A stretch of DNA of 64,000 nt, taken from the NCBI GenBank assembly GCA_023259065.1, contig JAHFQY010000001.1, positions 66,072 to 130,071 on the forward strand. The letters run 5' to 3'. Source of the DNA: Nitrosomonadales bacterium. Lineage in GTDB: Bacteria > Pseudomonadota > Gammaproteobacteria > Burkholderiales > Gallionellaceae. Position 1 is the first letter of the stretch. Each line of letters begins with the position of its first letter. Positions 17,192 to 24,735 of the stretch are shown piece after piece. Made by a program: the position numbers and the translations under genes. The notes under the pieces are model-generated. The model had not been told where the DNA came from. It saw nothing but the letters and a program-made list of their open reading frames with translations, and did not search any database.

Positions 17192-19654
17192 ATGCAGCAA
17201 ACAAGCAGCAACTCACAAGCGCACGCCGGCTGTTTCCACTGCGGGCTGGCGATTCCCGATGACGCAAATTATCACCATCGCCTGGATGGCGAGTTGCGTG
17301 ATTTCTGCTGCTTCGCGTGCCAGTCGGTATGCGAGGCAATTTATGATGCCGGCCTGCAGGGCTATTACCAGCGCACGCCGGAGGGAGTGCTGCTGGCGCC
17401 GCCGCCGACGCCGCCCAAAGATATCGAGATGTATGACCTGGAGGATGTGCAGCAGGAGTACGTGACCTGCCAGGGCGAGATACGCGACATACACCTGCTG
17501 GTCGAGGGCATCCATTGCGCAGCGTGCGTGTGGCTGATCGAGCGCGGCATGATGCGCACGCCGGGAGTGCAGCAGGCCAACGTAAACATGGCCGGAAAAC
17601 GCCTGCACCTGCGCTGGGATAATCAGCGCGTCAAACTTTCCGCCATCATCCGCCTGCTCTCAAAGATCGGCTATGCCGGCGTCCCTTACGACCCGGAAGC
17701 GGCCGAAGGGTCGATCAAGAAGACCAATCGCGCCATGCTGTTCCGCCTGATTTTTGCAGGCTTCACCATGATGAACCTGATCTGGATTTCCATCGCGCTA
17801 TACAGCGGTGCGAACGATGGAGAGTTCAGGAATTTTTTCCACTGGATGGGCTGCGCTCTCGCCACGCCCACCCTGCTTTACTCCGGTTACCCCTTCTACA
17901 AGGGCGCGTGGAGCGGCTTGCGCAATGCTCGCCTGACCATGGATCTGCCCATCGCCATCGGGCTTAGCGTGACCTATACCTACTCGCTGTATGTCACCAT
18001 CGCGGGCAGCAAGGCGGGCGAGGTGTATTTCGACACGGTGACCAACCTGATCTTTGTCATTCTGGTGGGGCGCTATCTGGAAGGCATGTTCCGCCACCAG
18101 GCAGTGTCCGCGACCAACCGCCTGATGGAACTGCAGCCGCGCGTGGCGACTGTGCTGAACAATGGAGAGGAAAAAATAACCTCGATACGCGCGGTTAAGA
18201 TAGGTGATCGCCTGCTGGTCAAGCCGGGCAGCAAGATTCCCATGGACGGCATTGTGTGCGAGGGGCGCAGCTCGGTCGATGAATCCATGCTCAGCGGCGA
18301 GTCCATGCCGGTTTCCAAGCATGCAGGCGACCACGTTGCAGCGGGCACATTGAATACCAGCGGCGCGCTGGTGATGGAAGTGCAGGCCAGCCTGCAGGAT
18401 TCCACCCTGTCCAAAATCATCCGCCTGGTCGAGGAGGCGCAGTCATCCAAGGCGCCGATACAGCGCCTGGCGGACACGATAGTGCCGTGGTTTGTGCTGG
18501 TCACGCTGATATGCGCGGGGCTTACATTCTTCGCCTGGTCGGCGCATTTCGAGCTGGGCTTGATGGCGGCCACATCCGTGCTGATTATTACCTGCCCCTG
18601 CGCGCTGGGCATGGCCACCCCCATGTCCATTGCAGTGGCCTCGGGGCTGGGAGCCAAGCACGGCATTCTGATCAAGAACGGCGTGGTGCTCGAAACATTA
18701 TCCAGGGTCACCCATTTTGTTTTTGACAAAACCGGCACCCTCACCGAAGGCAGGATGCGGGTGGAGCGCACCCTCGTCGTTGCCGGGCAGGATGCCGGCC
18801 AGCTGCTGGCTGATGCGGCAGCGGTGGAGCGTTTTTCCGAGCACAGCGTGGCGCAGGCCATCGTGCGCGAGGCAGACGAACAACAGCTGCCTTACCGCAA
18901 TATGGATGTGACAGGATTCCATGCCAGCGCAGGCTTGGGGGTGGAGGCGCAGCTAGGTGGCAAGCGCATGTTGTTGGGCACGCTGGAGTGGCTCAGGCGC
19001 AAGGAAGTGGCGCTGGATGAGGGCTTGCTGGCGCAACTGCCCGCGTTGGAAGCGGAGGCAAAAACCTGTGTGCACTGCGCCGTGGCCGGGCGTCATGTTG
19101 CCATGCTGGTGCTGGCCGACACCCTGCGCCCGGATGCGCCGGGCCTGATCAACACCCTGCGCGAGGCCGGCATAGGCATGACCCTGTTGAGCGGTGATCG
19201 CAAGCCCGTGGCGGAAGCCATTGCGCGCCAGCTGGGCGGCATGGAGGTGATCGCCGAGGTGCTGCCGCAGGACAAGGACAGGGTGATACAACAGTTGCAG
19301 CAGCGCGGCGAGTGCGTGGCCATGGTGGGTGACGGCATCAACGATGCGCCGGCGCTGATCCGCGCCGACGTGGGAATCGCGCTGGGCTCGGGCACGGATG
19401 TGTCGGTGGAAAGTGCGGACATCGTGCTGATGAAAAACGAGCTGGACAAGGTGCGCTTGGCCACCCTGCTGTCGCGCCGTACCCTGCGCACCATCAAGCA
19501 GAATATCGGCCTGTCGTTCGTGTATAACAGCATCATGGTGCCGCTGGCGATGATGGCCCACGTCACCCCGCTGGTGGCTGCCATCACCATGCCGATCAGC
19601 TCCTTGCTGGTGATAGGCAATGCGGCGCGCATCCGCAATTTGTTCAGGCAATAG
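17192..19654 (+). CDS. ccoI: CcoI/FixI copper-translocating P1B-type ATPase
   Basis: This 820-aa copper-exporting ATPase supplies copper for CuB of the cbb3 oxidase. Domains in order: a Cys-rich N-terminal metal-binding module (CFHCGLAIP...CCFACQSVC), an HMA domain with GIHCAACVW, transmembrane helices, the TGE actuator region (LSGESMPVSKHAGD), the membrane CPC motif (TCPCALGMATP), the phosphorylation site DKTGTLT and the hinge GDGINDAPAL. All catalytic residues are present. It is 18 bp downstream of ccoH and 10 bp upstream of ccoS. Confidence 0.97.
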   Translation: MQQTSSNSQAHAGCFHCGLAIPDDANYHHRLDGELRDFCCFACQSVCEAIYDAGLQGYYQRTPEGVLLAPPPTPPKDIEMYDLEDVQQEYVTCQGEIRDIHLLVEGIHCAACVWLIERGMMRTPGVQQANVNMAGKRLHLRWDNQRVKLSAIIRLLSKIGYAGVPYDPEAAEGSIKKTNRAMLFRLIFAGFTMMNLIWISIALYSGANDGEFRNFFHWMGCALATPTLLYSGYPFYKGAWSGLRNARLTMDLPIAIGLSVTYTYSLYVTIAGSKAGEVYFDTVTNLIFVILVGRYLEGMFRHQAVSATNRLMELQPRVATVLNNGEEKITSIRAVKIGDRLLVKPGSKIPMDGIVCEGRSSVDESMLSGESMPVSKHAGDHVAAGTLNTSGALVMEVQASLQDSTLSKIIRLVEEAQSSKAPIQRLADTIVPWFVLVTLICAGLTFFAWSAHFELGLMAATSVLIITCPCALGMATPMSIAVASGLGAKHGILIKNGVVLETLSRVTHFVFDKTGTLTEGRMRVERTLVVAGQDAGQLLADAAAVERFSEHSVAQAIVREADEQQLPYRNMDVTGFHASAGLGVEAQLGGKRMLLGTLEWLRRKEVALDEGLLAQLPALEAEAKTCVHCAVAGRHVAMLVLADTLRPDAPGLINTLREAGIGMTLLSGDRKPVAEAIARQLGGMEVIAEVLPQDKDRVIQQLQQRGECVAMVGDGINDAPALIRADVGIALGSGTDVSVESADIVLMKNELDKVRLATLLSRRTLRTIKQNIGLSFVYNSIMVPLAMMAHVTPLVAAITMPISSLLVIGNAARIRNLFRQ

Positions 19655-19664
19655 GAGGCAGCAA

Positions 19665-19877
19665 ATGGAAGTGATTTACAGTTTGATCCCGGGCATGACC
19701 TTCTTTGGGCTGATCATGGTTGCCGTGCTGATCTGGGCGGTGCGCAAAGGGCAGTATGAGGACATGGAAGGAAACGCCAGCCGCATACTGCTGGATGACG
19801 ATGAAGACGCCATGTTGACCAAGCAGCCGGAAGAGGCTGCCAAGCAGAAGGACATGCCGTCAGGCGGCAAGCAGTAG
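19665..19877 (+). CDS. ccoS: CcoS, cbb3 oxidase maturation protein
   Basis: This 70-aa single-pass protein has an N-terminal helix (FFGLIMVAVLIWAV) followed by KGQYEDMEGNASRILLDDDE, the family hallmark. CcoS is needed for cofactor insertion into CcoN. AGGAGG lies 8 bp upstream of the ATG. It is the last gene of ccoGHIS and is convergent with the unknown gene at 19881, with a 3-bp gap. Confidence 0.95.
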   Translation: MEVIYSLIPGMTFFGLIMVAVLIWAVRKGQYEDMEGNASRILLDDDEDAMLTKQPEEAAKQKDMPSGGKQ

Positions 19878-19880
19878 GCC

Positions 19881-20552
19881 TTACTTCAGCACCTCGCCAC
19901 TGGCCAGCAGCGGTGCGCGCAATTGCTCGAAATCCCTGGGTGACACATACTGCAACAAGGGTTTTTCATCGCCGCCCAGGGTGACATCCAGCCCGTGCTG
20001 CGGATACAGCCAGTGCACCGCGCCACTCTTGTTCTCACGTATGCGCTCGGCAGGCGTGCCAAAGCGTTTATTCAGGACTGCTTCTTCCAGACGCACAGTG
20101 GGCAAATAACTCAGGCTGGAAATCGGCGCCTTGCGCACCCTGGCTAGGTCATCGGTATTCAGCGTGATGCGCTTGCCGCTGGCAGTCGCATTCATGCGCA
20201 AGCCCCGATCAAACATACCCTGTAATTCCTCGGCAGGCACGGCGATGGTCAGCACGATTTTTGCCTTCAGCCCGTTCATTTTGACTTCTTCAAAGAAAGC
20301 CTCGACCACCATCTTGCCCGCGCTGGCCTTGAACAGGCTGACTTCGGCGGCCTCCTGGTAAATTTGCTCGGCATCGCTCAGGTTGCTTGAGCCCAGGGTT
20401 ACGCCGAGAACATGGGTGGTGTCCGGGGTGGGGTGGGTGATACGCCAAGGCAGCGTGTCGCCCGTGTTGGCGGTTTTGTCCGGCAACAGCCAGGCTATGG
20501 TGATCAATGCAAGCAGCAGGCCGGCGATGCCCAGAATAATTCTTTTATCCAT
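19881..20552 (-). CDS. Unknown protein with N-terminal membrane anchor
   Basis: A 223-aa protein I do not recognise. The N-terminus MDKRIILGIAGLLLALITIA is one membrane anchor or uncleaved signal, and the rest looks like a soluble periplasmic domain. I start at the ATG at 20552, since the upstream ORF extension overlaps the neighbouring gene and lacks an anchor. It is 8 bp downstream of another unknown membrane gene (20561) in the same direction, wedged between ccoS and fnr. A role in oxidase biogenesis is only suggested by position. Confidence 0.7.
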   Translation of the reverse strand: MDKRIILGIAGLLLALITIAWLLPDKTANTGDTLPWRITHPTPDTTHVLGVTLGSSNLSDAEQIYQEAAEVSLFKASAGKMVVEAFFEEVKMNGLKAKIVLTIAVPAEELQGMFDRGLRMNATASGKRITLNTDDLARVRKAPISSLSYLPTVRLEEAVLNKRFGTPAERIRENKSGAVHWLYPQHGLDVTLGGDEKPLLQYVSPRDFEQLRAPLLASGEVLK

Positions 20553-20560
20553 GGTGTGGC

Positions 20561-21061
20561 TTATTCCTGTGGTGCGGGGTAGGCGGCCGCGGCCGAGGGC
20601 GGGACCTTGCCGATCTTGCACTGGTGTTCGGCATCAAACTCAAGCACCACCAGCACCAGCAGGGTCACCATGAACGGCAGCAGCCCCACGCCGAAGGTGA
20701 GCGCCTTGGTGGTCAGTGTGGTCAGGCCCATGGCGTGGCCGCCAAAATAAATTGCGGCGCTGAAGGTTCCTACCACCAGGAACAACAGCAGGAATGTGCG
20801 TGCACGTTTGGCGGCCAGTTGCCAGTGGCAGCGTACAAACCACGACGCTTCGCGCGTCAGCGCGCGCCGGGCGTTGATCAGGATGTAGCCCAGAATGGCA
20901 ATCGAAATGACGGGCACCAGCAGGGTGGGAATGAGGCTTTGTTTCATCATGCTGACAGCGACCAGAAACAGGAAAATATGATTCACGATCAGGTTGAACA
21001 GCAGCGCTGCATGTAAATGCCGGGCGCGTTTCATTTCTGCGCCACTGATTTGCTCACTCAT
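20561..21061 (-). CDS. Unknown multi-pass membrane protein
   Basis: A 166-aa protein with four predicted transmembrane helices in two pairs (about residues 19-39, 43-63, 89-110 and 119-141), separated by a charged loop. It ends in an Ala/Pro-rich tail. I recognise no family motif. It is likely co-transcribed with the gene at 19881 and lies 60 bp downstream of fnr on the same strand, which makes membership of the FNR regulon plausible. Confidence 0.7.
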   Translation of the reverse strand: MSEQISGAEMKRARHLHAALLFNLIVNHIFLFLVAVSMMKQSLIPTLLVPVISIAILGYILINARRALTREASWFVRCHWQLAAKRARTFLLLFLVVGTFSAAIYFGGHAMGLTTLTTKALTFGVGLLPFMVTLLVLVVLEFDAEHQCKIGKVPPSAAAAYPAPQE

Positions 21062-21121
21062 TTGATTTCCTTAATGTTGAATGGGATTGGGACAGGGAGG
21101 GATTCTTGCGTGCTGCGGGAA

Positions 21122-21841
21122 TCAGGATTTCAGGGTGGATTGCAGTCCGGCCAGGTCCATGATGTCCAGCGATTTGTTGTGTATCTGAATCAGGCCGCGT
21201 TGCTGCAGCAATGACAGGGTGCGGCTGACTGTTTCCAGTTTGAGGCCGAGATAGCTGCCGATTTCCTGGCGCGTCATGCGCAACTGGAACGAATTGGGCG
21301 AGTAGCCGCGTGCGGCATAACGCTGCGACAGGTTGAGCAGAAAGGCCCCCAGGCGCTCCTCGGCGCGCATGGACCCCAGCAACAGCATAATGCCCTGGTC
21401 GCGCACGATTTCGCGGCTCATGATCTTGTGCAGGTGATGTTGCAGGCTGGGGATGTCGCGGCTTAACTCTTCCAGGCTGCTGAATGGCATTTCGCAGATT
21501 TCACTGTCTTCCAGCGCAATTGCATCGCAAGTGTGCACGTCAGTGCTGATGGCATCCAGGCCTATGATTTCGCCGGCCATCTGGAAGCCGGTTACCTGCT
21601 CGCGGCCATCCTCATGCAGTACCTGGGTCTTGAAAAATCCGGTGCGGATGGCATATAAGGACTGGAACCTGGAGCCGCTGCGATACAGGTACTCGCCGCG
21701 GCGATAGCTGCGCTTCTGCTGGGTCAGGTTTTCGACCTGCTCAACCTCGGCACTGCTCAAGTTGACGGGCAGGCACAACTCGCGCAAATTGCAGCTGGAG
21801 CAGGCGATTTTCAAGGAGGATTTGGAGATGGCTTGTTGCAC
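21122..21841 (-). CDS. fnr: FNR, oxygen-responsive transcription regulator
   Basis: This Crp/FNR protein of about 239 aa has the [4Fe-4S] ligand pattern CSSCNLRELC plus the central cysteine in ALEDSEICEMPF, and a recognition helix LETVSR with the classic FNR E-xx-SR contacts. The ORF-track start at 21898 cannot be used because it lies inside the palindrome TTGACATATATCAA. The first plausible start is the GTG at 21841, without a clear Shine-Dalgarno. It is divergent from hemN and shares the FNR box with it, so autoregulation is likely. Confidence 0.9.
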   Translation of the reverse strand: MQQAISKSSLKIACSSCNLRELCLPVNLSSAEVEQVENLTQQKRSYRRGEYLYRSGSRFQSLYAIRTGFFKTQVLHEDGREQVTGFQMAGEIIGLDAISTDVHTCDAIALEDSEICEMPFSSLEELSRDIPSLQHHLHKIMSREIVRDQGIMLLLGSMRAEERLGAFLLNLSQRYAARGYSPNSFQLRMTRQEIGSYLGLKLETVSRTLSLLQQRGLIQIHNKSLDIMDLAGLQSTLKS

Positions 21842-21884
21842 GATTACGGCTGAATAACAACACCCGCCAAATATGACATGGTTC

Positions 21885-21898
21885 TTGACATATATCAA
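21885..21898. promoter_or_regulatory. FNR box between fnr and hemN
   Basis: TTGACATATATCAA matches TTGAT-N4-ATCAA at 9 of 10 defined positions. It lies 57 bp before the hemN ATG and about 44 bp before the inferred fnr start, so one site may control both divergent genes. Confidence 0.8.
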
Positions 21899-21954
21899 AT
21901 GAAATCAATAGATGTACCCTCATAGTTTCAGCCGCAAACAACGGATATAAAATC

Positions 21955-23358
21955 ATGCAAACAGGCAGCAAAGCCCCTACAGAACTAGAGGTTGATCTCG
22001 ATCTGATTCGACGCCTCGACAAGAACGGCCCGCGCTATACCTCGTATCCCACGGCGGACAGGTTTGTGGAAGCGTTCAATGCGGAAAGCTACAGCAACTG
22101 GGCCTCCAAGCGCGAAATCGGCGGCATCAGCCGCCCGCTGTCGCTGTATGTGCACATACCTTTCTGCAACACACTGTGCTTTTACTGTGCCTGCAACAAG
22201 GTTATTACCAAGGATCGCAGCAAGGCCGAAAAATATGTGCAATACGTGGTCAAGGAGCTGGGGATGCAGGCCGCCTTGCTGGGCGAAGGGCAGCGCGTGG
22301 AACAGCTGCACTGGGGCGGCGGCACGCCCACCTTTCTGAGCGATGAACAGATACGTGAATTGATGGGCGCCATCCGCAAGCATTTCAAGCTGGTGGAAAA
22401 TGGCGAGTATTCCATCGAGATCGACCCGCGCAAGGTGAGTGACGCAACCATCGCACTGCTCGGTGAGCTGGGCTTCAATCGCATCAGTATCGGCGTGCAG
22501 GATTTTGATGCCGAAGTGCAGAAAGCGGTGAACCGCATCCAGAGCGAGGCGGAAACGCTGCAGGTGATACGTGCGGCACGCGCACACGGTTTCAAATCGG
22601 TGAGCATCGATTTGATCTATGGTCTGCCCAAACAGAACCTGGCCGGATTCAAGGCGACCCTGGACAAGGTGATCGCCGCCAATGTCGACCGCGTTTCCAT
22701 CTACAACTACGCGCACATGCCGGCCCTGTTCAAGCCGCAGCGTCGCATCAATGTCGAAGACATGCCGGAGCCGCAGCTCAAGCTGGACATCCTGAGCCTC
22801 GCAGTCAAAACACTCACCGACGCGGGCTATGTCTACATCGGCATGGATCACTTTGCCAAGCCGGATGATGAGCTGGCAGTGGCGCAACGCCAGGGCAGGC
22901 TGCACCGCAATTTCCAGGGCTACTCCACGCATTCCGATTGCGATCTGGTGGCTGTCGGTGTCAGCTCGATCGGCAAGATAGGCCCCACCTACAGCCAGAA
23001 TTTCCGCGAGCTGGATGACTACTACGATGCGCTGGATCGTGACGAATTGCCCATCATGCGCGGCATGGAGCTGAATGCCGATGATCTGGTGCGGCGCGCC
23101 ATTATCCAGGCGTTGATGTGCCACTTCGAGATCTCCAAGGAATCCTTCAACATCGCTTACCTGATCGATTTTGACCAGTATTTTGCCACCGAGCTGGCCG
23201 GGCTCAAGGAATACGAGCGCGAAGGCCTGCTGAAAATCTCCCCGCAGTGGATCAGTGTCACTCCCAAGGGGCGCATGTTAATCCGCAATATTTGCATGGT
23301 TTTTGACAAATATCTGCGCACCAAACAGGAACATGCGCGCTATTCCAAGGTAATATAA
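21955..23358 (+). CDS. hemN: Oxygen-independent coproporphyrinogen III oxidase
   Basis: This 467-aa radical SAM enzyme converts coproporphyrinogen III to protoporphyrinogen IX without oxygen. It has the full HemN cluster motif CNTLCFYCAC and GGGTPTFL. N-terminal residues such as GPRYTSYPTADRF, which bind substrate in HemN, distinguish it from the HemW at 7197. The FNR box in the promoter fits induction when oxygen falls, matching the haem demand of the cbb3 oxidase. Confidence 0.97.
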   Translation: MQTGSKAPTELEVDLDLIRRLDKNGPRYTSYPTADRFVEAFNAESYSNWASKREIGGISRPLSLYVHIPFCNTLCFYCACNKVITKDRSKAEKYVQYVVKELGMQAALLGEGQRVEQLHWGGGTPTFLSDEQIRELMGAIRKHFKLVENGEYSIEIDPRKVSDATIALLGELGFNRISIGVQDFDAEVQKAVNRIQSEAETLQVIRAARAHGFKSVSIDLIYGLPKQNLAGFKATLDKVIAANVDRVSIYNYAHMPALFKPQRRINVEDMPEPQLKLDILSLAVKTLTDAGYVYIGMDHFAKPDDELAVAQRQGRLHRNFQGYSTHSDCDLVAVGVSSIGKIGPTYSQNFRELDDYYDALDRDELPIMRGMELNADDLVRRAIIQALMCHFEISKESFNIAYLIDFDQYFATELAGLKEYEREGLLKISPQWISVTPKGRMLIRNICMVFDKYLRTKQEHARYSKVI

Positions 23359-23388
23359 CGCCTTGATTCAGGAAATTTAAGGACCGTA

Positions 23389-24633
23389 ATGAAACGAGTG
23401 GACGATTTTCGCCTGCGCTTTGGTAAACAGGAATTAGTGCCGATCATGATTGGCGGGATGGGAGTGGATATTTCCACCGCCGAATTGGCTCTGGAAGCGG
23501 CGCGTTTGGGCGGAATCGGGCATATATCCGATGCCATGTTGCCTACTGTTGCTGATCGGCGCTATGACACCGATTTTGTCAAAGAGAAGCTCAAGCAGTA
23601 CAAATACAATATCGATAACTCTGACAAGTCCGCAGTGAAGTTTGACCTGGGACAGGTTGCCGAATCGACCCGATTGCATGTGAGCAAGACCATGGAAGCC
23701 AAGCGTGGCTCCGGCATGGTGTTTATCAACTGCATGGAAAAACTCACCATGAACGCGCCGCGCGAAACGCTTACCGTGCGTCTGCGCGAGGCGCTCAATG
23801 CCGGCATTGATGGCATCACGCTGGCCGCCGGTTTGCACCTGGGCTCGCTGGCGCTGATCGAGGACCATCCGCGCTTTCGCGATGCCAAGATCGGTATTAT
23901 CGTGTCATCCGTGCGCGCACTGCAGCTGTTCCTGCGCAAGAATGCCAAGCTCAATCGCCTGCCCGATTACGTGGTGGTGGAAGGCCCGCTGGCTGGCGGC
24001 CATCTCGGTTTCGGCATGGACTGGGCGCAGTATGACCTGCGCACCATCACCCTCGAAGTCATGGAATATTTGCGCACCGAGAAGCTGGATATTCCGGTGA
24101 TTCCGGCGGGCGGGATTTTCACCGGCAGCGATGCCGCCGGCTACCTGGACATGGGCGCTGCAGCGGTGCAAGTGGCCACCCGTTTCACCGTGGCGCAGGA
24201 ATGCGGTTTGCCCAAGGATGTGCAGCAGGAATACTTCAAGGCCAGCGAGGATGAGATCGAGGTCAATACCATCTCGCCCACCGGCTATCCCATGCGCATG
24301 CTGAAGAGCAGCCCCGCCATCGGTTCCGGCATACGCCCGGGCTGCGAATCCTACGGCTACATTCTGGATGCCAACGGCAACTGCGCCTACATCGATGCGT
24401 ATAACCGCGAGGTGGCCCTGCATCCGGACGAGAAGAAAATTTCCGTGATGGACAAGACCTGCTTGTGCACCCATATGCGCAACTTCAAATGCTGGACTTG
24501 CGGTCACTACACCTACCGCCTGAAAGACACCACGCGCAAACTGGCGGATGGCTCGTACCAGGTGCTGACGGCAGAACATATTTTCCACGACTACCAGTAC
24601 AGCACGGACAACAAGATAGTCCTGCCAGCCTAG
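23389..24633 (+). CDS. Nitronate monooxygenase-like flavin oxidoreductase
   Basis: This 414-aa protein has the FMN-binding TIM-barrel pattern of the nitronate monooxygenase/2-nitropropane dioxygenase family: VPIMIGGMGVDIS at the start, VEGPLAGGHLGFG in the middle, and IPVIPAGGIFTGSDAAGYLDMGAA at the phosphate site. A C-terminal extension carries cysteines in CLCTHMRNFKCWTCGHYTY, possibly a metal or Fe-S site and unusual for plain nitronate monooxygenases. It is 30 bp downstream of hemN in the same direction, so it may share the FNR control. The substrate is unknown. Confidence 0.82.
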   Translation: MKRVDDFRLRFGKQELVPIMIGGMGVDISTAELALEAARLGGIGHISDAMLPTVADRRYDTDFVKEKLKQYKYNIDNSDKSAVKFDLGQVAESTRLHVSKTMEAKRGSGMVFINCMEKLTMNAPRETLTVRLREALNAGIDGITLAAGLHLGSLALIEDHPRFRDAKIGIIVSSVRALQLFLRKNAKLNRLPDYVVVEGPLAGGHLGFGMDWAQYDLRTITLEVMEYLRTEKLDIPVIPAGGIFTGSDAAGYLDMGAAAVQVATRFTVAQECGLPKDVQQEYFKASEDEIEVNTISPTGYPMRMLKSSPAIGSGIRPGCESYGYILDANGNCAYIDAYNREVALHPDEKKISVMDKTCLCTHMRNFKCWTCGHYTYRLKDTTRKLADGSYQVLTAEHIFHDYQYSTDNKIVLPA

Positions 24634-24664
24634 GCATTGGTCCGCGATAAAGCTGCTGCATCCT

Positions 24665-24707
24665 GACGAAGCGCAAACCGCAACCCGGTTTGCGCTTCGT
24701 CTATAAT
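24665..24707 (+). terminator. Perfect 15-bp hairpin abutting a -10 box
   Basis: GACGAAGCGCAAACC and its exact complement flank a 7-nt loop (24665-24701). TATAAT begins at the next base (24702-24707), 29 bp before asmA. The hairpin is likely the terminator of the upstream gene and forms the upstream half of the asmA promoter. Confidence 0.6.
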
Positions 24708-24735
24708 TGAGCCAGTATTTCCAAGGGGTGAGAAC

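Noticed and set aside
21842-21898. FNR start at 21898 from the ORF track
   Set aside because: That start is a TTG lying inside the FNR box palindrome, and the added residues do not resemble FNR.
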